From Gammaproteobacteria bacterium (GTDB taxonomy: Bacteria > Pseudomonadota > Gammaproteobacteria > Chromatiales > Chromatiaceae): DNA of 32,006 nucleotides. The translations under genes were made by a program, and so were the position numbers. The notes under the pieces are model-generated. The model was given only the letters and a program-made list of their open reading frames with translations, had not been told where the DNA came from and made no database searches. The stretch lies in the NCBI GenBank assembly GCA_018812525.1, contig JAHJDE010000038.1, positions 1-32,006 on the forward strand. The letters run 5' to 3'. Below are positions 1 through 7,226 of the stretch, piece by piece. The first letter of the stretch is position 1, and each line of letters begins with the position of its first letter.

Positions 1-138
1 ATGGCCATCCTGGCCATTTTGCAAGGCGAAAACGAAAAATGCGATTTTTCGTTTTCTTCATTTTCAATGGCTTAGGCCATTGAAAATGGCGGTTCATCCC
101 TGAACCGCAAGAGGTTCTTGCAGTTTTGCAAGAACCTC
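1..138. repeat. Repeat family A, copy 1 (left end cut by window)
   Basis: This is a string of consecutive hairpins: an ATGGCC...GGCCAT arm pair, GAAAACGAAAAAT/ATTTTTCGTTTTC, CATTTTCAATGG/CCATTGAAAATG, GCGGTTCA/TGAACCGC, and finally GAGGTTCTTGCA/TGCAAGAACCTC. The same string recurs almost unchanged at 21944-22095, is truncated at 17299-17390 and is reduced to one hairpin at 20890-20934. It ends 10 bases beyond the stop of sppA. The hairpin at 111-138 is followed by TT when read on the minus strand, so it could also act as a transcription stop for that gene cluster. There is no coding potential. Confidence 0.85.
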
Positions 139-148
139 TATAAACAGC

Positions 149-1126
149 CTACATCCCGCCGATTCCGCCCAGGTTCGACAGCGTATTCATGAGGATGCGG
201 GCCGAGCCGGCCCCGACCCGTTCGGCCAGGCGTTCGAACAGATCATCTTTGCGGCTGAAATTCACCATTTCCTCGGCCCCCACCACCTCCCGGGCCACGA
301 AGCCGGCGCTGCCGAAGCCGTCGATCAGCCCCAGCGCCCTGGCCTCCTCGCCGCTCCAGAACATGCCGCTGAAGATCTTCCCATCCTGTTTCAGCCGCCC
401 TCCCCTGCCCTGCTTGACCGCCTCGATGAATTGGCCGTGGAGCTTGCCGAGCACCCCCTGGGCATGGGTTTTCTCTTCCTCTTTCAAAGGCGAGAAGGGA
501 TCGAGCATGCCCTTGTTCTCGCCGGCGGTCAGCAGCCGCCGTTCCACGCCCAGCTTTTGCAGGGCCTCGACGAAGCCGAAACCGTTCATGAGCACGCCGA
601 TGGAACCAACCAGGCTGCCCTTGTCGGCGTAAATCCTGTCGGCTGCAGCGGCGACATAGTAGCCGCCCGAGGCGCCCAGGTCCGCGATCACGGCGTAGAG
701 CGGGATCTGGGGGTATTTCTTCCGTAGCCGAATGATCTCGTCGTAGATGTAGCGAGCTTGGACCGGACTGCCGCCGGGGCTGTTGATGCGCAGGACCACG
801 CCCTTGGTCCCCTTGTGCTTGAAAGCATCCCGCAACCCTCTCACCACCTTGTCGGCGCTGGCCGGGGAGTCGGCCTTGATGACGCCGTTCAGATCGACCA
901 GGGCGGTGAAGTTCTTGCCCCCGAGCTTCAGGTCACCTTGGGAGAGGGCCGCCCAGATCATCAAGCCAAAGAGGAAATAGGCGAAAAACAGCAGTTTGAA
1001 AAAGATGCCCCAGCGGCGGGCGGCACGCTGCTCCTTGAGGGTGGCCATGGCCAGGTCGCGCAGGATGCCCTGCTCCCACCCTGGCCCCTTCTCACTTTGA
1101 GTCTCTTTTTGAGTCGATTCGTCCAT
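149..1126 (-). CDS. sppA: Signal peptide peptidase SppA, short form (S49 protease)
   Basis: A membrane-anchored serine protease of family S49 that degrades cleaved signal peptides left in the inner membrane. The 325-residue length matches the single-domain SppA class, about half the size of the E. coli two-domain enzyme. A basic N-terminus precedes one membrane segment at about 43-61. The protease core follows: the NSPGG motif near 115-119, the nucleophile Ser153 in GASGGYY, and the probable catalytic Lys205 in AGENKGM, which together form the Ser/Lys dyad of the family. The ATG at 1126 lies 6 bases after the stop of the HAD gene, with a GGGG-rich Shine-Dalgarno stretch overlapping that stop, so the two genes are probably cotranscribed and coupled. 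A HAD hydrolase next to sppA is a familiar gammaproteobacterial arrangement. It is the last gene of its cluster. Confidence 0.93.
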   Translation of the reverse strand: MDESTQKETQSEKGPGWEQGILRDLAMATLKEQRAARRWGIFFKLLFFAYFLFGLMIWAALSQGDLKLGGKNFTALVDLNGVIKADSPASADKVVRGLRDAFKHKGTKGVVLRINSPGGSPVQARYIYDEIIRLRKKYPQIPLYAVIADLGASGGYYVAAAADRIYADKGSLVGSIGVLMNGFGFVEALQKLGVERRLLTAGENKGMLDPFSPLKEEEKTHAQGVLGKLHGQFIEAVKQGRGGRLKQDGKIFSGMFWSGEEARALGLIDGFGSAGFVAREVVGAEEMVNFSRKDDLFERLAERVGAGSARILMNTLSNLGGIGGM

Positions 1127-1132
1127 CAGTGC

Positions 1133-1810
1133 TTACCCCGCGAAGCGTAAAGGTTGGGAGGCCAGGGAGGCCAGGTAATCGGGCAACTCGCCGATGGCAT
1201 CGAGACAGCCGATCGGGCCGTGGCTCAGCAGGCGTTCCACCTCATGCACCCCGTAGCTGACGGCCAGGGCGTCCGCCCCAGCGTTGACGGCCATCTGGAG
1301 ATCGTATTCGGTGTCGCCGATCATCAGGGCCTCGCTGGCCTCGACCCCGGCGAGGTCGATCAATTGATTCAGCATCTCCGGGTGGGGCTTGGAAAAGGTC
1401 TCGTCGGCGCAGCGGGTAGCAATGAAAAAACGCCCCAGACCGGTCTCGTCCAGAACCCTGTCAAGACCGCGCCGCCCCTTGCCGGTGGCGACCGTGAGGA
1501 GATAGCCCGCGCGGTCCAGTTGTTCGAGGGTCTTCTCGACATCGGGAAAGAGCTGGGAGGGGGTGTCATTCGCGCCGAGAAAGTGGTGGCGGTAGCCTTG
1601 AAAGAGGTCGTCCACCAGCCCATCACCAGCGCCGGGATATAGGGTCTGGATCGATTCGCGCAGACCGAGGCCAATGATGTCGCGCACAGCGTCCCGGCTC
1701 GGCACAGCCATGCCCAGATCGACGAAGGCGGCCTGCATGCAGGCAACGATCTTGGCCTCGGAATCCATCAAAGTGCCATCCCAATCGAACACTAAGAGTT
1801 TGTAATTCAA
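1133..1810 (-). CDS. HAD-superfamily (subfamily IA) phosphatase
   Basis: A haloacid dehalogenase-type phosphatase, often annotated as phosphoglycolate phosphatase-like; the true substrate cannot be read from sequence. Motif I is FDWDGTLMDS with the nucleophile and acid/base aspartates, motif II is the VATGK segment, motif III is the lysine in FSKPHP, and motif IV is GDTEYD. The reading frame is open to an ATG at 1888. I prefer the TTG at 1810, because AGAGGA lies 6 bases before it and the protein then begins (fM)NYKLLVFDWDGT as in family members; this gives 225 residues. It sits between namZ and sppA. In Pseudomonas-type genomes the same pair follows rluC, which is absent here. Because it adjoins a muramidase gene, a MurNAc-phosphate role (MupP-like) is conceivable but unsupported. 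Confidence 0.85.
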   Translation of the reverse strand: MNYKLLVFDWDGTLMDSEAKIVACMQAAFVDLGMAVPSRDAVRDIIGLGLRESIQTLYPGAGDGLVDDLFQGYRHHFLGANDTPSQLFPDVEKTLEQLDRAGYLLTVATGKGRRGLDRVLDETGLGRFFIATRCADETFSKPHPEMLNQLIDLAGVEASEALMIGDTEYDLQMAVNAGADALAVSYGVHEVERLLSHGPIGCLDAIGELPDYLASLASQPLRFAG

Positions 1811-1955
1811 ATTAAGTCCTCTAGGGTTCTTGAGTGCCGGAATGCTTTGCATTTGAGTCAAATTCTGCTGCAAGGCGGCGTAATTCATGTCTCGTCGGTC
1901 TGAGGCGAAGCCTCGCTAATAACTTTTCGCACCCTGTTCACTGCGACCCTGTGGT

Positions 1956-3173
1956 TCAACTGAATGTATCAGGGTAAATCAGATAGGGCGCCCGCTCCTC
2001 GCGCCATGCCTGCTCATCGGGGAGGGTCAGGGCATCCAGATCGGCGGGGATGGCGGCGGAGTCGTCCACCCAGTGGCGCAGGCGTTCGCTGCCGTTGATG
2101 AGGTCGATGGCCAGGCGGTCGAAGTCGTATTCGTAGGGGAAATCGCGCCAAAGGTCGTAATCGGGCCGCAGTTGGCGCAGGGCCTTGAAGGCCAGGGCCA
2201 TGAGGCGCCAGGGGCGGAAGGCCTGGTGGTCGTAGCCGGGGCCTTCGGCATGGATCTGTACCCCGGCACAGAGCTTGCCCGCGTGCTTGTGGAAGGTGGG
2301 TTCGAACCAGCACTCACGCAGATGGCAGCCTTGCAACCACTGGGGGGCAAGCCCCTCCATGGCGGCGATCAGTTTACGCGGCTCGATATCGGGGGCGCCG
2401 AAGATCTCCAGGGGCCGGGTGGTGCCGCGCCCTTCGGAGAGATGGGTCCCCTCCAGCATCACGGTCCCGGCATAGCAGCGGGCCATCCAGAGGTTGGGTG
2501 CGTTGGGGCTGGGGTTGATCCAGGCCCGCTCGTTCAGGGGCCAGCCGTGGCCGGGGGCGGCGTCGGGCGCCCAACCCTCCATGGCAATCACGCCGTAGTC
2601 CAGATCCAGCTTCAGGGTCGAGATGAACCAATGGCCCAGCTCGCCCAGGGTGAGGCCGTGGCGCATGGGCAGGGGACCGGCGCCGACGAAGCTCTCCCAG
2701 CCGGGGCGCAGGGTCAGACCTTCGACCGGCCGGCCCACGGGATTGGGGCGGTCCAGGACTATGACCTGTTTGCCGTGCTCAGCGGCGGCCTCCAGCACAT
2801 AGCGCAGGGTGGTGATGAAGGTGTAGATGCGGCAGCCCAGGTCCTGAAGGTCCACCAGCAGGACATCGAAGCTGTCCATCATGGCCGGCGTCGGGCGGCG
2901 CACCGCGCCGTAGAGGCTGAAGACCGGGATGCCCTGGACCGGGTCCGGGAAATCCGGCGACTCCACCATGTTGTCCTGCTTGTCGCCGCGCAGGCCATGC
3001 TGAGGGCCGAAGGCTGCGGTCAGATTCACATCGTCCAGGGCCGCCAGGGCATCCAGGGAGTGGCTCAGATCGGCGGTCACCGAGGCGGGGTGGGCCAGCA
3101 GGGCCGCCCGGCGCCCGTGCAGCGGCTTGCGGAGCGATGGATCTTCCAACAGGCGGTCGATGCCGAATTTCAT
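1956..3173 (-). CDS. namZ: DUF1343 / NamZ-type exo-beta-N-acetylmuramidase family protein
   Basis: Belongs to the DUF1343 (YbbC/NamZ) family. The characterised Bacillus member removes N-acetylmuramic acid from the non-reducing end of peptidoglycan fragments. Family hallmarks are visible: FGPQHG at 55-60 followed by E71, DLQDLG at 108-113, and DRPNP at 141-145. The 405 residues fit the family. No signal peptide or membrane segment is seen: the protein begins MKFGIDRLLED and goes straight into the domain. If it is a muramidase it would therefore act on imported or cytosolic muropeptides, unlike secreted homologues. The ATG at 3173 overlaps the upstream stop as ATGA, which indicates translational coupling to the DOMON-like reading frame. 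The symbol is by family only; activity has not been shown for this branch. Confidence 0.83.
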   Translation of the reverse strand: MKFGIDRLLEDPSLRKPLHGRRAALLAHPASVTADLSHSLDALAALDDVNLTAAFGPQHGLRGDKQDNMVESPDFPDPVQGIPVFSLYGAVRRPTPAMMDSFDVLLVDLQDLGCRIYTFITTLRYVLEAAAEHGKQVIVLDRPNPVGRPVEGLTLRPGWESFVGAGPLPMRHGLTLGELGHWFISTLKLDLDYGVIAMEGWAPDAAPGHGWPLNERAWINPSPNAPNLWMARCYAGTVMLEGTHLSEGRGTTRPLEIFGAPDIEPRKLIAAMEGLAPQWLQGCHLRECWFEPTFHKHAGKLCAGVQIHAEGPGYDHQAFRPWRLMALAFKALRQLRPDYDLWRDFPYEYDFDRLAIDLINGSERLRHWVDDSAAIPADLDALTLPDEQAWREERAPYLIYPDTFS

Positions 3174-4168
3174 GGCGAGCGGTCCAGGGAGAGGGCAAAG
3201 GCGCCAGTATAGTGGAAGTCCGGCCGTCCCGGCGGGTGGCGCAAGGCCCAGTAACTGAGCCGGCCGTCCGCCTCTTCGATGACGGCGGAGAGCCCCAGCC
3301 GCAGGGCCGGCCCCAGGGGCAAGGACTCCTTGGGCAGGGCCACCGACAGGGAACAGACATGGGGCGTGCGTTCAGTCACCAATGGCGGGACTTCGATGGG
3401 AGAAGCCCCGCCCCCCTCCCGGTAGCCTTCGAAATCGTAGGCCTGCCAGGCACCGGAGGGGGAGAAATTGAACTCCCGGTAACCCGGCCCCTCCCCCGCC
3501 ATGACAAAGGCCTCAAGGCAGCTATGGCGCCAGAGGCCATCCAGCCGCACTGGCGAAGTCGGCGCCGGAAGCCTCAGGGCGGCCATATCCCCTTCGATCC
3601 GATAGTTCAGCAGCAAGGCCCCGTCCGGCCGGGAACGGACCTGAGCCTGGATCGCCTGCACGGAATCGCAGGGGCTGTCGGGGTGGGATGCCAGTTGCAC
3701 AATCTGGGTGCGGCGCATCAGCGCCCCGCCCCATGACTCTCGACCGGGGTAACTATTCAGCTCAATTCGGAAATTGCCCCCTCCCCCTCCCGGAGGTAAC
3801 CGTTCAGTCCCCTCCCCCTGTGGGGGAGGGTTAGGGAGGGGGTGACCTAATAAATTCAAGGCATTATTTTGGATTGCCCTCCCCCCAACCCCCTCCCAAA
3901 GGGAGGGGGGGTGAACGGATACTCCCGGAGGGAGGGGGGGCTGAATAGTTACCAGGTTCTGTTTCAGGGGCCGCACCACTGATTCGAGGCCGTGGATCCT
4001 GATCTCCAGGGCGAGTTGCAGCAGTTTACCCAAATGCCCTTCGGGGAAGCCCTTGCGGGCGAACCAGAGCAGATAGTCCTCAGGCAGGTCGATGAGCACG
4101 CGCCCCCTGTATTTGCCAAAGGGCATGGGCATGCGGGCCAGTTTCAGCAGGTCTTCTTTGTCGAACAA
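3170..4168 (-). CDS. DUF3820 domain joined in frame to a DOMON-like domain through an inserted repeat
   Basis: One open frame of 332 codons holds two unrelated domains. Residues 1-71 are a complete DUF3820 protein (MPFGKYRG, IDLPEDYLLWFARKG, LGKLLQLALEI), a small family whose members normally end here. Residues about 72-141 are translated from a palindromic repeat at 3748-3953 and are low-complexity Pro/Gly sequence. Residues from about 151 (ATG at 3718, MRRTQIVQL) form a DOMON-like protein with WRHSCLEAFV and YREFNFSPSGAWQAY. The start is TTG at 4168, 15 bases after the arfB stop and directly after an in-frame TGA. I infer two ancestral genes fused by the insertion. Independent translation of the second from 3718 remains possible. 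The stop overlaps the namZ start. Functions of both domains are unknown. Confidence 0.75.
   Translation of the reverse strand: MFDKEDLLKLARMPMPFGKYRGRVLIDLPEDYLLWFARKGFPEGHLGKLLQLALEIRIHGLESVVRPLKQNLVTIQPPLPPGVSVHPPSLWEGVGGRAIQNNALNLLGHPLPNPPPQGEGTERLPPGGGGGNFRIELNSYPGRESWGGALMRRTQIVQLASHPDSPCDSVQAIQAQVRSRPDGALLLNYRIEGDMAALRLPAPTSPVRLDGLWRHSCLEAFVMAGEGPGYREFNFSPSGAWQAYDFEGYREGGGASPIEVPPLVTERTPHVCSLSVALPKESLPLGPALRLGLSAVIEEADGRLSYWALRHPPGRPDFHYTGAFALSLDRSP
3748..3953. repeat. Repeat family C, copy 1, inside a reading frame
   Basis: A 206-base element bounded by perfect 13-base inverted ends, GGTAACTATTCAG (3748-3760) and CTGAATAGTTACC (3941-3953). It contains an internal copy of the end motif, GGTAACCGTTCAG (3795-3807), and C-rich/G-rich arms of the type CCCCTCCC/GGGAGGGG that fold into hairpins. 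It introduces no stop in the minus-strand frame it interrupts. Related short copies lie at 9130-9189 and 14481-14528. Confidence 0.8.
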
Positions 4169-4183
4169 GATTCACCCGGCAGG

Positions 4184-4597
4184 TCAGTAATCCACCTTGC
4201 CCCGCAGGGACTTGGTCTCGGCCTGGCGCTTCTTCCCTTCCAGACGCCTCTCCCGCGAGGCTCGGGTCGGCCGGGTGGCGACCCGATTCTTGCGGGGTTG
4301 GATCGCGACCTCGATCAGTTCGCGCAGGCGTTCCAGGGCATCTTCCCGGTTCTGCTCCTGGCTACGGTATTGCTGGGCCTTGATGACAATGACGCCATCG
4401 GCGGTGATGCGCCGATCCTGCAACCGCAACAACCGCTGCTTGAACAGGGCAGGCAGGGATGAGGCGCGGATGTCGAAGCGCAGGTGGATGGCGCTGGAGA
4501 CCTTGTTGACATTCTGCCCCCCCGAGCCCTGGGCGCGGATGGCGCTGAGCTCGATCTCCTCTTCGGGGATGCTGAGATGAGGCGAGATTCTAAACAT
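4184..4597 (-). CDS. arfB: Alternative ribosome-rescue factor ArfB (peptidyl-tRNA hydrolase, YaeJ)
   Basis: Releases peptidyl-tRNA from ribosomes stalled at the end of truncated mRNA. The GGQ catalytic motif is at residues 26-28 ([12 protein letters not shown]), followed by the [10 protein letters not shown] class I release-factor-like core. The C-terminal tail is strongly basic ([24 protein letters not shown]), as needed to sit in the empty mRNA channel. Length is 137 residues from the ATG at 4597, which aligns with the E. coli start (MIVISRHVAIP versus [11 protein letters not shown]). An open frame continues upstream to 4630, but those 11 residues are not part of the family. It is probably the first gene of the minus-strand cluster running to sppA. 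Confidence 0.93.
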   Translation of the reverse strand: MFRISPHLSIPEEEIELSAIRAQGSGGQNVNKVSSAIHLRFDIRASSLPALFKQRLLRLQDRRITADGVIVIKAQQYRSQEQNREDALERLRELIEVAIQPRKNRVATRPTRASRERRLEGKKRQAETKSLRGKVDY

Positions 4598-4635
4598 GGG
4601 ACGCCATACTGCGCCGATCGGGTTACCCATTCAAG

Positions 4636-4665
4636 CCCGGCCTCGCCCCTGTTGGCGAGGCCGGG
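4636..4665 (-). terminator. Strong GC hairpin after the YeeE/YedE gene
   Basis: CCCGGCCTCGCC (4636-4647) and GGCGAGGCCGGG (4654-4665) form a perfect 12-base-pair stem with a 6-base loop, 11 bases past the stop at 4677. On the minus strand the stem is not followed by a T run, so it may be a pause or RNA-stability element rather than a complete intrinsic terminator. It separates the sulfur gene cluster from arfB. Confidence 0.5.
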
Positions 4666-4676
4666 AAGGCGGCGCA

Positions 4677-5912
4677 TCAAAGGACCGTGAACTTCTCGGT
4701 CGATTCGTTGTAACGCACCAGGGCATACCAGAGCAGCAGCAGGCCGCCGCTGATCAGCAGCGTCCAGCCCCAGGCGCCGGTGATCTCCGGGAAATAGGCC
4801 TGGTAGCCGATACCGGTGATGCTGTAGTCCTCGACGTTGGTCAGGTCTTCGGCGGTAATGCCCAGCTTTTTGAAGACGGCGCTGGCGATGGAGCCCATCC
4901 AGGAGAAGAAGAAGATGGCCACCCAGAGCTTGGCGTGCCCCTCGCCCATGCGCCACAGGCTCCCCGAGGCGCAACCGCCAGCGAAGATCATGCCGATGCC
5001 GAAGATCAGCCCGCCGAGGAGGGAACCGAGCCAGAAGGTCGCGGGGATGGCGAGATAGGGATCGATATTCTTCTCCTGGAACAGCAGGGCAGCAAGGGGG
5101 ATGCCGATGGCCAGGGCCAGGATTACGGCCTTGGTCATGTCGCCCTCGGCAGTCATGAAGGGCTCGCGGAAGGCACGGGCGAAACAGAGGCGGGAGCGGT
5201 GCATGACGAAGCCGATGGCAAAGCCGGCGGGGATAATCACCGCGCGGGAGAGCAGCAGTTTGTCGCCGGAGTAGAACCACTGGGCCGACCAGAAGATGAC
5301 GCCAACGGTCACCGCCAGACCGATCAGGGGATAGGCTTTTTTGATGCCGGCGGGGATCTTCAGGGGGGGCGGGGCTATCATGCCCCATTCGATATTTTCC
5401 AGGGTCCAGAGCAGCAGCTTGAGGCCGATGACGGCGCCCGCCAGCAACCCGGCCCACATGGCCCAGCCCGCCGGGGAGGAATGCAGCACCGGGTTGAAGA
5501 AACCCCCCGTGGTGCAGCCGCCGGCCAGCGACGAACCTATGCCCATCAGGCAGCCGCCCATTGCCGCCCAGAGGTATTCCAGCCTTGGCGGCCGGTTGGG
5601 ATTGAACTGGCGGGACAGCAGCGCCGCCGTAAAGGAGCCGAGCACCAGCATGATGTTCATCAGGGACATGCGGTGGATGAGCAGGCCGTCCTGTTCCTTG
5701 GCTATGCCCAGCAAGGGGCCCAGTCCGATCAGATTGTTGAACTGGTCGCCCCAGTATTTGACGCCGCCGAACACCCCCCAGAACAGGCCGTTGATCATCA
5801 GTCCGATGACGACCAGCATCAGCAGGATGGCCCCCACATAGTGCGACCACTCTTCGACGAAGACCCTTTCATAGTCGGCCTTGAAGCCGCTCGCCCAGCC
5901 CTTACCGCTCAT
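4677..5912 (-). CDS. YeeE/YedE (TsuA-like) sulfur-compound permease
   Basis: A 411-residue inner-membrane protein with about ten hydrophobic segments. It carries the conserved cysteine motifs of the YeeE/YedE family: SLAGGCTTGG (C133), MHRSRLCFARA (C243) and FAGGCASGSLWR (C314), plus C121. In the characterised thiosulfate transporter TsuA, three such cysteines pass thiosulfate through the membrane by hydrogen-bond relay, so thiosulfate or a related sulfur species is the likely substrate here. No TusA/SirA-like partner gene adjoins. It lies downstream of the octaheme cytochrome, cytochrome b and cytochrome c genes on the same strand, but 254 bases containing a repeat element separate it, so cotranscription is uncertain. 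The ATG at 5912 gives MSGKGWASGFKADYERVF, a typical cytoplasmic lead-in. Confidence 0.87.
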   Translation of the reverse strand: MSGKGWASGFKADYERVFVEEWSHYVGAILLMLVVIGLMINGLFWGVFGGVKYWGDQFNNLIGLGPLLGIAKEQDGLLIHRMSLMNIMLVLGSFTAALLSRQFNPNRPPRLEYLWAAMGGCLMGIGSSLAGGCTTGGFFNPVLHSSPAGWAMWAGLLAGAVIGLKLLLWTLENIEWGMIAPPPLKIPAGIKKAYPLIGLAVTVGVIFWSAQWFYSGDKLLLSRAVIIPAGFAIGFVMHRSRLCFARAFREPFMTAEGDMTKAVILALAIGIPLAALLFQEKNIDPYLAIPATFWLGSLLGGLIFGIGMIFAGGCASGSLWRMGEGHAKLWVAIFFFSWMGSIASAVFKKLGITAEDLTNVEDYSITGIGYQAYFPEITGAWGWTLLISGGLLLLWYALVRYNESTEKFTVL

Positions 5913-5950
5913 TGATAACCCCCTTGTGGTGAGAAAGTGCGAAGAGAATG

Positions 5951-6141
5951 GTAGGTTGGGTTAGGCGGTATTTTCGCCGAAAAAACCGCCGGGAGCGGTT
6001 TTTCGCGAAAGCCCCAGAGGGGTGAGGTGCAGGAAGCACCGAACAAACCCAACGATCTGGCGCCGAATGTTGGGTTACGGCGCGCAGCCATCCAACTGGA
6101 TCATTCAACGCCATTGGGTTTGCGCACCTAACCCAACCTAC
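5951..6141. repeat. Repeat family B, copy 1
   Basis: Bounded by GTAGGTTGGGTTAGG (5951) and CCTAACCCAACCTAC (ending 6141), perfect inverted ends 191 bases apart. Inside are a hairpin CGAAAAAACCGC/GCGGTTTTTCG and further TTGGGTT and AACCCAA pieces. A second, shorter member lies at 25115-25243. It fills most of the 254-base gap between the permease and cytochrome c genes; I see no gene in this gap. Confidence 0.8.
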
Positions 6142-6166
6142 CGATTTTCACGGTGAATCACCGCGA

Positions 6167-6559
6167 TCAACTGCAACTGGCCGGGCTGTCCCCGTCCTTG
6201 GCGCCCTTCAGCAGGAAAACACGGACATCCTCCATCAACTCCTCGTCGGGGACATCGGCGTATTTCTCGGCTGCCTTGTTGCTCTCCTTGATGCTGTCGC
6301 GATAGGCCTTGCCGACATACTGGCTGACCGTATCCTTGCCCCCGGCATGCTTGTCGGCCTTCAGATAGGCCGACCATTCATCCATGGTCCGGGCGTTCGG
6401 GCTGATAGGGCTGCTGCCCTGAGCGGTATGGCAGGTGGTGCAAACGCCGCGGTAATAGACGCGGCCGCGCTTCCAGTCACCTTCGTAGGCCTGGGCGGTG
6501 GTCATGCCGGTGGCGCCGATCATCAGGGCCATCAGGGTCATGGGGAACTTTAAATGCAT
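6167..6559 (-). CDS. Small monoheme c-type cytochrome, periplasmic
   Basis: A 130-residue exported electron carrier. A signal peptide (about 1-24, ending TTAQA) leads into a single heme-binding CTTCH at 40-44. The rest is polar and rich in Lys, Glu and Ala, with no further CxxCH. The axial methionine cannot be assigned with certainty; the Met in EELMEDVRVFL is one candidate. AGGAG lies 8 bases before the ATG at 6559. It follows the cytochrome b gene by 60 bases and the octaheme cytochrome gene beyond that, so it likely shuttles electrons to or from that complex. It could equally be a subunit. C-terminal cysteine in SPASCS is unusual but has no evident role. Confidence 0.87.
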   Translation of the reverse strand: MHLKFPMTLMALMIGATGMTTAQAYEGDWKRGRVYYRGVCTTCHTAQGSSPISPNARTMDEWSAYLKADKHAGGKDTVSQYVGKAYRDSIKESNKAAEKYADVPDEELMEDVRVFLLKGAKDGDSPASCS

Positions 6560-6619
6560 GGGGATTTTCTCCTTGGGGAACAGATTGCCGAATAAGAAGG
6601 GTTTGAGACTGGTTCGGGT

Positions 6620-7222
6620 TTAATCCTCCACCTCTTCCCAGCCGGTGATCATGGCCTTGAGGTGGGCGAAAACGGTATGGCCGGTGGTAATGAGGTAAAC
6701 ATGGAGGATCACGAAGACCAGCATCATGAAGGCCGCCAGGGTATGGAAGAAGGCCACCCACTCCAGAGCCAGAAAGCTGCGCAGGCCCCACTCGCTCCAG
6801 TAGTCATGGAAGATGTAGAGCAGGCCCGTCGACCAGGTGATAGGTCCGACCACCGACAAGATAGTTAGATAAGCGATCCGTTGCAGCGGATTGTGTTTCT
6901 GGAGCCGGGTCAGGCGGAAGGGATGCGGCGCATGGGTAAAGATGCCCGTGACGTAATACTTGATCATGGCATCGACCTTCTCCAGGGTCGGGATGTATTG
7001 CCTCCACTCGCCGGTCGTGAATAGCCAGAAGATGGAAAAGGCCCAGAGTCCGATCAGCGACCAGGCCAGAAGGGTGTGATAACTCACCGCCGTCTCGAAG
7101 CCGAACAGGCTGTAGGTGCCATGTATCTCAAAGCCAGTGATCAGCAGAGGGATGACCAGCGCCGCCTGGGACCAGTGCCAGAACCGGTTGAAGCGATTGA
7201 AGATATAGATTCTGTCGGACAT
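6620..7222 (-). CDS. Membrane diheme cytochrome b (b561/hydrogenase-cytb-like)
   Basis: A 200-residue integral membrane protein of the cytochrome b/b6-domain family. These proteins link the quinone pool to periplasmic redox enzymes. Four hydrophobic helices are visible at about 17-33, 47-68, 114-137 and 154-180. Candidate heme b ligands are H16 (NRFWHWSQ), H49 (VSYHTLLAW), H160 (FFHTLAAF) and H174 (ILHVYL). Its ATG at 7222 is 4 bases from the stop of the octaheme cytochrome gene, with a GGCAGGGTAA Shine-Dalgarno region inside the end of that gene, so the pair is almost certainly translated together. Inference: it feeds or drains electrons for the octaheme protein. Confidence 0.88.
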   Translation of the reverse strand: MSDRIYIFNRFNRFWHWSQAALVIPLLITGFEIHGTYSLFGFETAVSYHTLLAWSLIGLWAFSIFWLFTTGEWRQYIPTLEKVDAMIKYYVTGIFTHAPHPFRLTRLQKHNPLQRIAYLTILSVVGPITWSTGLLYIFHDYWSEWGLRSFLALEWVAFFHTLAAFMMLVFVILHVYLITTGHTVFAHLKAMITGWEEVED

Positions 7223-7226
7223 TGTC

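Noticed and set aside
3748-3953. CRISPR-like array from the repeated C/G-rich blocks
   Set aside because: The blocks are inverted rather than direct, have no uniform spacers, and no cas gene is present. The other repeats in the window are palindromic dispersed elements as well.
4315-5850. A 511-codon minus-strand open frame
   Set aside because: It runs out of frame through the YeeE/YedE gene and arfB, and reads as Arg/Pro/His-rich shadow sequence.
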